A stretch of 64,000 bases of DNA from Prorocentrum cordatum (Eukaryota > Sar > Dinophyceae > Prorocentrales > Prorocentraceae). The DNA lies in contig CAUYUJ010002723.1 of assembly GCA_963575745.1 (NCBI GenBank), forward strand, positions 1 to 64,000, read 5' to 3'. Under the pieces are notes generated by a model. The model was not told where the DNA came from. It saw nothing but the letters and a program-made list of their open reading frames with translations, and searched no databases. Each line of letters starts with the position of its first letter. Within the stretch, counting starts at the first letter, position 1. Positions 10,241-21,414 of this stretch are shown piece by piece. The translations under genes were made by a program, and so were the position numbers.

Positions 10241-11159
10241 TTTACCCTAGAAGTCGGAGAGAGCCACCTGTGCACGCACCGATCCCGCACCCAGGATCGG
10301 TACAATTAATTTTATAGATATTATTTTTATAATTATATTTATAATATAGTTTATATTTATATGTATATATATATAGATATACATATATCTATATATGTAT
10401 GCCTTCCTGGCCAGGCCGGGAGGTAGTGGCAGTCGATCCTGGGCTCATGATGGGCCTGCCCAAGGTCGCTGTAGCTGCACAGCTGGAGACCTCCTACAGA
10501 GCTCGCGGCTCAGCTCCGCGGCAGCTCTTTCAGCCCCAAGCACATCCGGCTGTCATGGCCCCAGCTCCCGGAGCAAGGCTGAGAACGATATATCTAAAGT
10601 GGCGATCGTATCGCATTGCACGGCCTATCATGCTGCCGTCCATGGAGGGGGAGGGCAGAGGGAGGAGAGGGGAGGAGGGCCCAGGAGACAAGAGGAGAGA
10701 AGAGGAGATTAGATGAGAGGAGGGGGGAGGAGGAAAGGGAAAGGGAGGGCAGCAGAGGAGATGAGGAGGACAAGGAGGAGGAGAAGGAGGAGGAGGAGGA
10801 GAAGGAAGAGGAGGAGGAGGAGGAGCAGGAGGAGGACCAGTGCACGCCCAAGACTCATCAACGATTAGAAATACACCCTCCCCCCAAGCGCCGGTTGCAT
10901 AGGCGCGTAATAGGATTCACTTCCACTGGCGGAAGTGCCCCGTTGGCGGAGATACGTGTGAACATCTTGAAGCGTGCCAAAACAGTTTCTTGTCAGGATT
11001 TCAACGCAACGAGTCAATGTGACTGTTGCGTCATGTGGATCCAGAGTCGTGTCAGAAGAGGGGTCCAGAGGCTTCAACACAGCGAATCGACGTAAACGTT
11101 GCGCCCTGAGAATCCTGAGCGGCTCCAGAGCACCATACTTGGTGCGTTAATCGTGAGAA
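10241..11159. other. AT-rich island, GGA tract and unassigned DNA
   Basis: 10300-10400 is an AT-rich TATA/ATAT island that stands out in very GC-rich surroundings. 10730-10835 is GGA repeat. 10975-11160 has two degenerate ~65-bp copies sharing TTCAAC, GTTGCG and CCAGAG blocks. No gene recognised. Confidence 0.5.
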
Positions 11160-11790
11160 CCAATGAAACTCTTGCGACGTGTCAGCAAGAATGTGCGGAG
11201 CGCTAAGGCGAGATCCAGATGTTGGAAAGAGCCGCCCACAAGGCGTGAAGTTCTTGCAAATGTTAAAAAGAAGGTGCTTGGCGCTAGAGCGGGAGACACA
11301 GTTTGAAAAGGAATCGCCCTCAAGCCATGAAGCTGTTGCAAATGTTCAGAGCGAGTGTGCGCGGCGCTAGGGCGAGCGACACATTCTGAAAACGAGAGCC
11401 GCCCTACATTCATTGAGCTCTTGAAATTTGAAAGCATGAATGCGCTAGGCGCTGCGGCGAGTATCACATGTTGAAAACGAACCGCCTTCAATCCGTGAAA
11501 TTCTTGCAGATATGTAAAACGAGTGCGCGCGGCGCAAAATCGAGAACCACATGTTGACAACCACCCACCCTCATTCTCTGAAACGCTGGCAATGGTTTAC
11601 AAGGAATGTGCCTGGCGCTAAGGCGAGAGCCGCATGTTGGAAAACGGCCCGCCCTCCATCTGTGGAGCTCTTGCAGTTTTTGAAACGAAGGTGCGCGGCG
11701 CTAAGGCGAGAACCGCAGGTTGGAAGCGAGTCGCCCTTCATGCGAGAAACTGCTGCCAGCTTTCGAGCTTGCGGCTTAAAAACTGGTCAG
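11160..11790 (+). repeat. 83-bp tandem satellite, about 7 units
   Basis: The marker GCGCTAAGGCGAG (with variants) recurs at about 11200, 11281, 11364, 11447, 11530, 11616 and 11698, a period of 81-86 bp. Each unit also carries CATGTTGGAAA, CCGCCCTCCAT and GAAGCTCTTGCA blocks. The same unit appears on the other strand at 21415-21690. Confidence 0.9.
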
Positions 11791-11864
11791 CAAGTCTCAG
11801 GCGAGACGACCGGCCCTCCCTTCCGACGGGCCTCGGGGTACGACAGGGCAGAGCTGCTCATAAG

Positions 11865-12035
11865 GAGGAAGAGGAAGGGGAGGAGGAGGAGGAGGAGGAG
11901 GAGGAGGAGGAGGAGGAAGAGGAGGAGGAGGAGGAGGAGGAGGAGTGAGGAGTAGGAGGGAGGAAGAGGTGGAGGAGGAGGAGGAGGAGGAGGAGGAGGA
12001 GGAGGAGGAGGGGGAGGGGGAGGAGGAGGATCCCC
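11865..12035 (+). repeat. GAG microsatellite
   Basis: Long GGAGGA/GAGGAA tract, which produces poly-Glu, poly-Arg and poly-Gly frames. Confidence 0.95.
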
Positions 12036-13480
12036 CCAGGAGGATCCCCCCTACTCCTTGGTCCCTCGCCTCCGCCCTCCCGCCGAGGCGAGCGCCGCCG
12101 CGTGGCGTGGCGGCGGCAGGTCCTGGACCTGGACCGGGCGAGGCAGGACCTGCAGAGGGCGCTGGAGGCCACCCCCTCTCCGGGGCCCGGCGGCGCGGGA
12201 CGGGGGGTGGGCAGGGGCAGGGCAAGGGCCCCCAGCGGCAGCGTCGAGCGCCACCGGCCATGGGGAGGGGGGCTGCCGCGGGCTGGGCGCTAGGAGGCCC
12301 ACCCGCGGAATGTGCGAGTGCCCGCGCCGGGCGGCCCGGCCGGGCGCGCCGCCAGACAATGGGTGCGCGCCATGGTCGGAAGGGAGAGGGGGGGGGGGCA
12401 GGAGGACCGGGAGGACGAGCAGCTGCCGCCCTCCCGCTCTTCCCTCCCTCCCCCTCCCCGCCCTCGCTCCCCTTCCCCCTCCCCCCTCCCCGCCCTCGTC
12501 GCCCTCCTCGCGGGGGCGACCGCGAGGAGGGCGACAGGGGCGACGAGCCCAGCTCTCCGACTGCACGATGGTTGTCAATCCTGGCGTCGTTCGTCGAGCG
12601 GGCCTGTCATTGGGCCCCTGGGCCATCAAAAGCGGGCCCGGGGCGGAAGGTTGCCTCCCGGGGAAGGGCTCGCGACCTTCTTTGGGGGCCGCGCACTGTA
12701 AAAAATCGCATCGGCGGATCGCATCGGCGCATTGGGAGGCCGAGCCAGAGGGGGAGGAGGAGGAGGAGGGAGGAGGAGGAGGAGGAGGAGGGAGGAGGAG
12801 GTGGAGGAGGAGGAGAGGAAGCAGGAGGAGGAGGAGGAGGAGGAGGAAGAAGAGGAGGACGAGGAACGGGGGGAATCTCATAATAGGAACAGAAACTACA
12901 GTCCCGAGGATTCAAGTCCGCTCGACGTCAAAACATTAGAAGAGGGAGACATACCGCTACTCATGCCATTGTGTCGACGCCACGGTTGGATTCGCCTTGA
13001 GATCATGGTCAGAACGCCCCGAGAGAGGTCCATGGAGTGGCGGTATCGGTACCTTTTGGCTCCTCGAGGAGGAAGAGGAAGGGAAAGAGGAAGAGGAAGA
13101 GGAGCATGAGGAGGAGGAGTAGGAGGAAGAGGAAGGGGAAACGGAGGCACGTCACGGAGGAAGGGCCAGGGGCAGGAGCAGCAGTTGCGCGAGCAGGAGG
13201 AGGGGTTGCAACAGGAGCAGCAGGAACGGGTCTCTGAAAAGCCCAGGGCGGCGTGGGCCATGTGGGCGGAGAGCACCCAGACCTTCTCGCGTCACGTTTG
13301 TTTGCGCGTTGTCCTTCTTGCCCAGTTCGCTTCTGGTGTTCCCCGCCGCATGCTGACGGGCGTCGGAATGTCATGGACCACGTGGCACCCGCGGACTCAA
13401 CATGTTTGCGCGTTGTGTTGGTCATCCAGCTGCGTACGGCAAGTCCCGCCACCATGAAGCCTGTTGGATGTTCGTTGGGA
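12036..13480. other. GC-rich DNA with GGA tracts, no gene supported
   Basis: Several 250-310 codon frames cross this segment, but their products are Pro/Ala/Arg/Gly-biased and end in the microsatellites at 12750-12865 and 13060-13210. No domain motifs seen. Confidence 0.45.
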
Positions 13481-13665
13481 TATCGTAGGGGCCTACCGGG
13501 GGGTTTGTTGGAGGCAGTTTGGGCGCCTCTTGGGTGCCGTTTAGGGGCCTCCTGGAGCCTTTTTGGGGCCTCTTTGGGGCCTCTTTGGGCCTCTTGGGGG
13601 CGTCTTGCTGCGTGTCGTGTTGGTAGTTTTCCTGCCTCCTGGGGCCCCGGGCGCCCGGGGCAGAC
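13481..13665 (+). repeat. GGGCCTCTTTGG-type minisatellite
   Basis: Degenerate repeats of a GGGGCCTCYTTGG motif. Related G/C-rich motifs recur at 22071-22300 (same strand) and, as their complement, at 22735-23200 and 23885-24520. Confidence 0.65.
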
Positions 13666-13794
13666 GTGGGCCGTCACTCAGCAGCTCAGGGCGACGAGCT
13701 CGCCCCAGGGAAAAGGTCCAGACCTCCAGGGCGTCGGAGGACTGGCGGGAGAACGGGCCCGGGTGACTGAGGGGGAAGGGGGCATCCTCTCTTG

Positions 13795-13855
13795 CTCCTC
13801 CTCCTCCTCCTCCTCCTCCTCCTCCTCCTCCTCCTCCTCCTCCTCCTCCTCGTCG
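13795..13855 (+). repeat. CTC microsatellite
   Basis: Near-perfect CTC repeat directly upstream of the LINE remnant. Confidence 0.95.
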
Positions 13856-13889
13856 CTGACTTTCAGGACGCGGACAACAGCCCGAGGCG

Positions 13890-14980
13890 TGTCTTCACAT
13901 AGTGTTCTACAACATTCGGTACAATCGAATCACTCTGCCCAGCTGGCATGTCAGTGAATGCTATGTGGCAAAGCAGAATGGGCAATCTGGACCTAAAGGG
14001 CGTCGACTACATCAGATCCTACGTGTTTTTGGCAATGGCTTCTTTGCAAACTGCTTCGAAGTTCGGCGACCAGAACCACTTCCACCAGACCGTCATGGGC
14101 ACGCAAGCGGACAACGACGAGAGACGGCGATCGTGGCATCCATGGTGACAGCCTGCAACGTGCAGGTTCCACTTCTGCACCGCTTCAAGGATCTGACCAA
14201 CGCGTTCCCGTCGGTGGGCTGGCAGTACATGGAGAAGGTAGCGGAGTATGTTGTAGATACTCGTGGTATTCGGCTCGACTTGCAGCACATTCGACGGGGT
14301 CAGTTGCATCTATCAGCAGCAGAATGTACGCTCGAAGGCAGGCCGACAGATGTTGGCCTCATGGGGGGCCTGTTCATGGCACGCTGCTTCCCCATGCCTC
14401 TGCTCATGCTGTTGAGCAATGGGCATCGCAGCGGTGCTGGACCACGCGGACAGCAAGTTGGTAATTAGCGAAACGCCTGGTCACATTCATCCATGTCGAC
14501 TGGGGCATCCACCTGTACGCCAACGACGCCAACAAGAAGGTGCCGCAGCATCTTCCCATGCCGAAAGGAAACAGTCGACCTGGACAAACTGCGCGAGAAT
14601 CTGCATAATTGCCATCATATCATGGGCGACAACCTCACCATCATCGGCCCGATTCAGGAAAAAAAGACGAGCAGGTGAACATCATGTCCATGCACGGCTT
14701 GGGAAGGGGCACTGCGCGGCGGAACCTACGGCAGAGGACCCAACGCGCAAATGGGCTGGACAGATTGGAGCAGGCGCGCTGCTTGGGACCGGTTATCACA
14801 AGTGTTCAAGTTGTCGGAGCCGAGCCAGCGAAGAGATTGCAGGCAACAAAGACGATGTTCTATGCAATGGGATCTTTCTGAAGTGTTGCACGCATGTCCT
14901 GTCGCTGGTGGGGAGAGCGAGGCTGGGGCGCGTGGCCACAGCAGCTTTATCCGCGGTTGAGGATCTCATCCCCGCCTAGA
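13890..14980 (+). pseudogene. Degenerate LINE reverse transcriptase fragment
   Basis: One frame (13902-14468) contains the RT A-type motif FKDLTNAFPSVGW at ~14184-14222, with the first catalytic Asp at 14190, and a B-type region around GLMGGLFMARCF (~14360). The C-type motif appears only after a frame change, as LYANDANKKV (~14513), where the usual YADD has become YAND. Further pieces (LDKLRENLHNCH, later AKRLQATKTMF) continue in other frames. LINE RTs of dinoflagellates carry this D(M/L)TNAF motif. There is no endonuclease or complete C-terminus, so this is a 5'- and 3'-truncated, frameshifted relic. It would have copied RNA into DNA at the target site. Confidence 0.7.
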
Positions 14981-15860
14981 GGCAGCACGGCGCGATCGAC
15001 GGAGTGGCGGCCTCGCTGGCGCGCATTGCCAAGCGAGTGAAATCCTGCACGTGTAACGGGGATGGGGCGGTGCGATCTTTGCTAATCTTGAGGTTTGAGC
15101 GCGTTGGAAGATTGCGCGGGCAGAGGCGGGGCTTCGGGTGAAGCGGTTGAATTGGCTCTGACAGGCAGCAGCACCTGACGGGAACAGCGACATCCAGCTG
15201 TTCGGGGCGCTCTTCGGCACGATCAGCTGCCATGCGCAAAACGCCGTCGCAGACGAAGACTCCTTGCGCAGCTGCGCCGATCTCTAGGCCAAGAGAGTTC
15301 AGAAAAATGTCGTTGCGCTCGTGACCTGTTCTGACGAAACACCAAGCCATCGAGAGATTGCGAGGCCGCGTAGCGCGGCGCGGCCAACGCAGCCGTTTAC
15401 GAGAGAGGAGTTTTGCAATGCCAGCAGCATTCGCGCCAGAGGGTTCCAGAAGAACACCCCGCCCCAGCGCGCGCGACGGCCCAGCCCGCGCACGATGGGG
15501 GGGGGGGGTCGTGTTCCCGAGGCGGAAGGGGCGTTCATTTATCAGGCGGAAGTGGATTGGATGCGGTGTGCAAGAAAGTTGAATTAAAGAAAGGCCTTGA
15601 GCGCACATGTACGGCAGGTGCGCAGGTGAGCAACATTGTCAATGCCTGCTAGCTTCATAACCTTGTTAACGTGCGCATTGCGCGCAAGACTGCGTTCGCT
15701 TCGGAGGTCACCGCCCGTCGACGCCTCGCTCGGCCGGCACGGCGAGGCTGCTGCGTCGTTGGCCTCGCGCGGGCCATCATCCCCGCGCAGGTGCCCAACG
15801 CATTGCGATGTCTTGGATGTGAGTATGTAACGGGTTCTTGGCTTGAGCTGAGATTGCACC
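14981..15860. other. No recognised feature
   Basis: Mixed sequence with short frames on both strands. Possibly further decayed retroelement DNA, but no motif can be identified. Confidence 0.35.
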
Positions 15861-17189
15861 GTGTTCGCCTTCTTCCACGTCAGCTGGACAATCGGGCGCC
15901 CGCACGCGAAGGCAAACATCTACTCTGTGGATGTGGGTGACGAACCAGAGGGGCTGATGGGCGCGGGGATCGGCGAGGCATCGCGGGCGCCCCCGAAGGG
16001 AGATCGCGCCGCCGCGTCCGGCGGGGCCGAGGGCGAGACTGAGAAGAGGAAGGCGGAGGACCTGGTCGCGGCGGCCAGAGGCGCCGCGGGGCGCGGAGCA
16101 ACCGAGGAGCAGATCGCGCGGCAGCTCGCCATCATCTTCAGCAGGCTGGCGCTAAGCATGGCAGGCGACCGAAGGTCGGTCATCAGCGTGGCCCTCGTCG
16201 CGGCGCTGGCCCCGGCGACGTTGCCCCGCGCGGAGAGGGCCGGCCGCGCGGGCAATGGGCGCCGCGGAGCGGCGATGCAGCTGCGGGAGGTCGCCAAGGG
16301 CGACCCGACGTGGGCGCGGCGGCGCGCGGCGCTGGGCAGCCCTCACTCGCGCATTCGCGGAAGGACTTCGCGCGCGTTGTTCGCGGGCGTCGCGGAAGTC
16401 CGAGATCGCGAGATTCTGACCGACTATCAGAATAATTGCATCAGGCGGCGGAGGGCACGAAGCGCTTCGAGGCGCGCGCCCCGCGGGGCAAGGGGGCCGA
16501 GGGAAGGTCCAAGCGCATGGAGCGCGACCGCAGTTGGCGCCTTCGCCGACGAAAATCGCGACGGAGCTGGGCGCGGCGGCGCGCGCGGATATCGCTCGTC
16601 GCGCAGGGGAGATCGCGATTGGAGGGGCGCCGCGGGGCGTCTTGGAGAGGGGCGCGCGGCGGGCCCCGAACAAACCAGAGCCGCACTAGGGCTTGGGGAG
16701 GGCAGGGGTCTGCGCGATCCTGTGGGCAGCGAGAGATTGGGTGAATTAGTGGCCCGTGGGGTTGCGAATAGGGAGTCGACCCCCGCTCCCTTCGCCCCCC
16801 CCCCCCCCTCTTGCGGAGCAAATCTCAAGGGGATCCCCGGGGCAGCGTTGTCCCCGCGGCGAAAATTCAAGCGCGTCTTGGGGGGCGAAGCATGGGCAAT
16901 TGTAGAGATAGGGGGGCAGCGCCGCCCCCCTGAGCAATGGAGGGGGCAATGGGGCTGCGGAGGCGCCCCCCCCTGCAGCGAGAAATTCCGCGGGGGGGCC
17001 TTCGCTGCAGGGATTGAGCGCCCTGCTGCCCCCACCGCCTCTGGCAAGGAAGCGTGGGCCGCCACCATGGCGCCCTGTGTTCACCCCTCTTGGCTTGCTG
17101 GGGGGCCTGAGTGTTTTCCACCAGTGCTGGCGCGAAGTAATGTCGCAGCCACTCGGCAATGCCGCCCAGGTAAGTCAACAGTCGGATAA
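15861..17189 (+). CDS. Long ORF of unknown function, weakly retroelement ORF1/gag-like
   Basis: A 442-codon frame. Residues ~33-190 look protein-like: an acidic/Ala-rich start, then KRKAEDLVAA, an amphipathic stretch (EEQIARQLAIIFSRLALSM), DRRSVISVALVAAL, and KGDPTWARRRAALGSPHSRI. A KRKAED start followed by helical segments and a GxPH motif is reminiscent of ORF1-type proteins of dinoflagellate LINEs, but I cannot prove that. After ~residue 195 (~16440) the frame turns into Arg/Gly/Ala-biased sequence and an alternative frame (PTKIATELGAAARADIARRA) looks more protein-like, so a frameshift is likely. The ORF runs just past a consensus splice donor at 17170. Function not inferred. Confidence 0.3.
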   Translation: MFAFFHVSWTIGRPHAKANIYSVDVGDEPEGLMGAGIGEASRAPPKGDRAAASGGAEGETEKRKAEDLVAAARGAAGRGATEEQIARQLAIIFSRLALSMAGDRRSVISVALVAALAPATLPRAERAGRAGNGRRGAAMQLREVAKGDPTWARRRAALGSPHSRIRGRTSRALFAGVAEVRDREILTDYQNNCIRRRRARSASRRAPRGARGPREGPSAWSATAVGAFADENRDGAGRGGARGYRSSRRGDRDWRGAAGRLGEGRAAGPEQTRAALGLGEGRGLRDPVGSERLGELVARGVANRESTPAPFAPPPPSCGANLKGIPGAALSPRRKFKRVLGGEAWAIVEIGGQRRPPEQWRGQWGCGGAPPCSEKFRGGAFAAGIERPAAPTASGKEAWAATMAPCVHPSWLAGGPECFPPVLARSNVAATRQCRPGKSTVG

Positions 17190-17259
17190 CTCGGCTTGCA
17201 TTCGCCCTGGGACGTCCAGGTATAAGTCTCCTCGTGTTTCTCGTCCTTCCCCCCCCCAG
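17170..17259 (+). other. Candidate GT-AG spliceosomal intron (90 bp)
   Basis: The donor CAG|GTAAGT is a perfect consensus and the acceptor is a pyrimidine tract ending CCCCCCCAG|G. The two flanks share a short similar stretch, GTGTTTTCCA (~17112 and ~17299). The length is plausible for an intron, but no clearly coding exon is identified on either side, so it may be chance. Confidence 0.35.
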
Positions 17260-17439
17260 GGCGCTTCGGAAGTTTTCGGGTGCTTTCGGGGGCAGGTGTG
17301 TTTTCCATTGGCCGCTGCTCGTCGACAGCACCCCTGGGATGACGCGCGCGCCCCGCGCCGCTGCCCGGGGCCCGAGGTGCGGCCCAAGGGCCAGGGGGGG
17401 TGCAGGTGACGGGGGTCAGCCCTGACGGGGGGTCGGCTA

Positions 17440-17640
17440 CTCCAAATCTGTTATCCACCGACCCCCCGCAAAAAAAAAAACCGGACCCCCCTCCGAATGC
17501 GACCTAATATTCCGGAGCTCCCACTTCGGGCGTCTTAATAAACCGGGCACCGATCCAAAAAAACGCCCTGATAAACCGGACCCCGCAAGTTACAAAAAAA
17601 ACGCTTTAAGACACCGGACCCGGGAGACGATTACTGAGGG
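17440..17640 (-). repeat. Noncoding dispersed element, minus-strand copy
   Basis: On the minus strand this reads ATCGTCTCCCGGGTCCGGT, several GGTCCGGTTT(T)/TTTTTTT blocks, AATATTAGGTCGCAT, GGGGTCCGGTTTTTT and GATTTGGAG. The same ordered blocks occur on the plus strand at 52345-52560. It has no ORF and includes homopolymer A/T runs. Confidence 0.75.
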
Positions 17641-17901
17641 ATTTGGGGTGATTTTTTGGGCTGGTCCGGGTTGGGCGCCATGAGAAGACGAACCCTCTCT
17701 GTTCACTCTGCTGTTCCGGATTGGGAGTTACTTCGAGCCCGTTCCCCCGCTCGCCCTTCCTGGCGCGAGTTCGAACCTTTCGAAAAGCCATGCGCGCGAG
17801 CGTGCATGCCGGGCGGCTTGGCCCAAGTGGCGTTGAAGTGGGTGGGTGTTGCTTTGTGAGGAGGGAACAATCGGCGTCACCCCAGCATACTAATGCTGTG
17901 T

Positions 17902-17932
17902 GTGCGTCGCCCCCCCCAGGGGGCGACGCACG
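17902..17932. repeat. Perfect short hairpin
   Basis: GTGCGTCGCCCCC and GGGGGCGACGCAC form a 13-bp perfect stem around a short loop. No associated gene identifies it as a terminator. Confidence 0.6.
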
Positions 17933-18324
17933 CACCGAAAATTCTTCGAATACGCGCGTCGTGGCGGGCGCTTTCTGGCCGTACCGCCAGGGAAACGAAT
18001 TCTACCAAGATGGCTGTGCTCATGTTCGGGTCGGACGCGCGCTTCCGAGGAGCACGCATCTTACTAGTTGCGCCCCGAAGAACTACTGCCGGCCCTGATC
18101 ACTAGGTCGACCCTGCCAGATGAAGGGTACCCTTGTGTCCTGCGCCTCGCGGCCCACGCCTTCTCACATTCCTATCACAATGTTGCCCTCGGAAGGTTCT
18201 GGTGTCCTCTCGCGTGTCCTCTCCAATCCATTCCGACTGTACTTCGTGGCCGGCGCTTGTTGGCGGCGTGCCGTAGCTGGCCCGAGCAGCGCGTGGCTTC
18301 GGGGATCGAGGGTCGAGGCCTGCG

Positions 18325-18740
18325 GTCGTGCCGTGTCTGGGCTTCCGGGCGCGATTGCCCCGCCGCCGCGGCCAGCTCCGCATCGGAACTCGTGCCAGGA
18401 GCCACGACGCGCCCCCCCTAAAAAGTCCAGGGGACATCGTTTCATCACTGCCCACCAAACGACCCCAACCCAACCCGAAGGCCCAAATTTGCCCTCGATT
18501 TCCAGTGGGGGGGTCGGGGAACATCGAAAAAACACATGTGGAACCCGTACTCCCCCCAAGCCGAAACTTGGGTCTTCGGATTCGGTTGGGGTGGTCTGGT
18601 AGGTCGTCATTTTGCGGGGGCGGGGGCGCTCTGACCAGGTCGTGCCGTTTCTGGGCCCCCGGGCGCGTGCGCGTCACCACGGTCGGGATAGGACGCGCCC
18701 CCTCCAGGCAGAAGTCCAGGGGGCAGCATTGTTTCCCGAC
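18325..18740 (+). repeat. Direct repeat of ~110 bp
   Basis: 18325-18440 and 18640-18740 share GTCGTGCCGT, CTGGG, CCGGGCGCG, GACGCGCCCCC, AAGTCCAGGGG and a closing CA(T)CGTTTC/CATTGTTTCC. About 200 bp of different sequence lies between them. Confidence 0.65.
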
Positions 18741-18837
18741 CATCCTGTGGTGTTGGGTCCTCGTTTTGAAGAGACAGCGCCCCGCGTCCTTACTCCTCCC
18801 GCTGCCCTCCTCCTTCCTCCATCATCATCGTCATCGT

Positions 18838-19630
18838 CTTCGTCGCACCCCTCACACGTTTCGTGGCCTCAAAGGGAGTTCCACCGACGGCCCCGTGCGT
18901 CCGCCACACCCAGTCCGGCACACCCCTCACACGCTTCGTGGCCACATAGGGAGCTTCACCGAAGGCCCCACTGCCACTGTCCACCGTCCACATGCGTCCG
19001 CCACACCCATTTCGGCACAACCCTCACACGTCTCGTGGCCCCGAAGGGAGCTCCGCCCCGGAGCTGCCATCCACATGCGTCCGCCACACCCATTTCGGCA
19101 CGCCCCTTGAAGCTCCACCCACACTCATGTCGGCACACCCCTCACACGTTTCGTGCCCCCATAAGGAACTACACCCAAGGCCCCAGTGGCACCGTCCACA
19201 TGCGCCCGCCACACTCATTTCAGCACACCTTTCACACGATTCGTGACCCCGAAGGGAGTTCCACCGAAGGTGGCGCCGTCCACATGCGTCCGCCACACAA
19301 ATTTCGGGACACCCCTCACACGTTTCGTGGCCCCGTCAGGAGCTCCACCGAAGGCCCCAGTGCCACCGTCCACATCCGTCCGCCACATCCAATCAAGCAC
19401 GCCCGGCACACCGCTCACATGTTTCGTGGCCCCATAGGAAGCTCCACCGAAGGCTCCAGTGGCACCGTCCAAATGCGTCCGCCACTCCCATTACGGCACA
19501 CCTCTCACACGCTTCGTGGCCCCTTAAGGGGCTCCACCGAAGGCCTCAGAGGCACGGCACCGTCCACATGCGTCCGCCACAGCCATGTCGGCACACCCCT
19601 CACACGTCCCGTGGCCTCATAGGGAGCTCC
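18838..19630 (+). repeat. ~90-bp tandem array, 9 degenerate units
   Basis: CTCACACG-type markers fall at 18851, 18926, 19023, 19141, 19231, 19315, 19414, 19503 and 19599. Each unit reads roughly CACCCCTCACACGTTTCGTG, then GGGAGCTCCACCGAAGGCCC, then CCACATGCGTCCGCCACA. A 336-codon frame crosses the array as a His/Pro/Thr repeat, but indels between units change its register, which argues against a selected protein. Confidence 0.9.
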
Positions 19631-19999
19631 TCCCAAGATCATGCTCACGACTGCGGCGCTCACAGCTGCACATGGTTGGGCCCTTTGCCAGGCCAAATTT
19701 TTGTTGGGGGGGGGGCGGGTGCGTTCTGGCAAGGATCGTGAGGCGGATCTGGCCGTGGCGACGAGGGCTTCCCAGGATGCCCCGCAGGAGTCGAGAACGA
19801 GGGGAGGTCAGCGGCATCAGTACCTTGATCCCCCTTTTCGACGAGCAGAACGAGGCATTATCTTGCACGGTCGGTGCTCCGAAACTTTATGTGTGTGCCG
19901 TTGTTGCTCCTCTGTAGATTGAATCGCCGAGCTGCTGCCTCACGGTTTTCCGCCGTCTAAATCCGATCCCCTCCGCCCACAGGGGGAGGAGCGAGGGGG
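19631..19999. other. No recognised feature
   Basis: Nothing beyond short frames is visible. Confidence 0.4.
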
Positions 20000-20509
20000 A
20001 ACGAGGAGAAGAGAGAAGACGGAGGAGGAGGAGGTGGAGGAAACAGAGGAAAAGGAGGAAACGGAGGAGGAGGAGGAGGAGGATAGGAGAAGAGGGGAAG
20101 AGGAGAAGAGAAGGAGGAGGACGACGACGACGAGAAGGGGACGGAGGAAGGAGAGGGCCGAGGAGGAGGGAGGAGGAGGGACGAGGGACGAGGAGGATGA
20201 GGGACGAGGAGGAGGAGGAGGAGGAGGAGGAGGAGGAGGAGGAGGAGGGACGAGGAGGAGGAGGGACGAGGAGGAGGAGGAGGAGGGACGAGGAGGAGGA
20301 GGAGGAGGCGGAGGCGGAGGAGGAGGAGGAGGAGGAGGAGGAGGAGGAGTTTCGAGGGCCCCTCGCCGCCGAGCAAGAACGGGCCTGCCCAGCCCCAGGA
20401 GCAGGCGCAGCGCTGCCATGGCCCCGCGCCCGCCGCCCTGCGGCAGGGGCCCGCCGCGGCTTGCGGCGCCGACCTGCAGGCGCCCCAGCGTCGGCGGCGA
20501 CGGCGACGG

Positions 20510-20553
<44 letters not shown>

Positions 20554-20690
20554 ACGACGACGACGGCGACGGCGACAGCGGCGACGGCGGTGGTGACGAC
20601 GACGACGGCGACGACGGCGGCGACGGCGGCGGTGACGGCGGCGGTGACGGCGACGGCGGCGGCGGCGGCGGCGGCGACGACGAGCCCAGA
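20000..20690 (+). repeat. GGA tract followed by GAC/GGC trinucleotide tract
   Basis: 20000-20350 is GGA/GAG repeat with GACGAG interruptions. After a short GC-rich unique stretch, 20480-20690 is (GAC)n and (GGC)n. Very long poly-Asp, poly-Ala, poly-Thr and poly-Arg frames on both strands are by-products. Confidence 0.9.
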
Positions 20691-21414
20691 TCTGCGACGA
20701 TTCGATGCTTTCACTCTGGCGTGTTCCCTCGATTGCGGCCTCCAGGGCCCGTTCCAGGGCCGTCAGAAACGTATCCAGAGCGAACGACTGCTCTTGGGGA
20801 GGGGGTCGAGACTCAGACCTAGACTTCTTGGGCCTCTGAGGACGACGAGGGCCAAGAGCCATGACGTCCTGGCGTCGATCAACAATCACGACGGGAGCCT
20901 TTGGGAAGCTTTCGGTTTCCGCGGGGGCCTTCGCCGGGCCCCGGAGCTGTCAATCAAACGGCTCGCGGGATGAAGCGCCGATCCTGCGGAAGGGGTCGAG
21001 ACCTCCTGTGGCGCCGACGGCGGCGGCGAGGTCGGCGGGCACGAGGACGACGAGGAGGGTTCGGAGAGTTCGGGGTGTGCGGGCTTTCCGTCGGCTCCCA
21101 GAGGCTTTCCAGCCTCGGGATGCTCTCCAGCAGTTGCGCCTCGCCGAGAGCGGTCCGCCGGCGCCCGGATCGTCCCGAGCGGCCGCCGCAAGCACGAGTT
21201 ACGGCCTAGAAGCCACTAGGGGCAACGATGGGCGAGGACGAGAGCGACGTTGGCCAGACACGGGGAGGAGCCTCATCCGCCTTGCCGTCGTCATCGGTGT
21301 CCCTCTACTCCTCCTCATCCGCTTCCTCTTCATCCCCTTTCCTTAAGAGTCACTCATCCCTGTCACCCCACCAGACGCGTCCGTCATCTGAGAATTCCTT
21401 TCCATTTTTTGACC
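20691..21414. other. No recognised feature
   Basis: GC-rich sequence with frames lacking motifs. Confidence 0.35.

Noticed and set aside
18612-19622. 336-codon His/Pro/Thr repeat protein
   Set aside because: The array units vary by non-triplet indels and the frame changes register between units. No start or domain.
18838-19630. CRISPR-like array (regularly spaced repeats)
   Set aside because: Repeats are contiguous tandem units with degenerate copies and no unique spacers; the context is eukaryotic.
20034-20973. Several 250-310 codon ORFs on both strands
   Set aside because: All are poly-Glu/Arg/Asp/Pro/Ser translations of GGA and GAC tracts.
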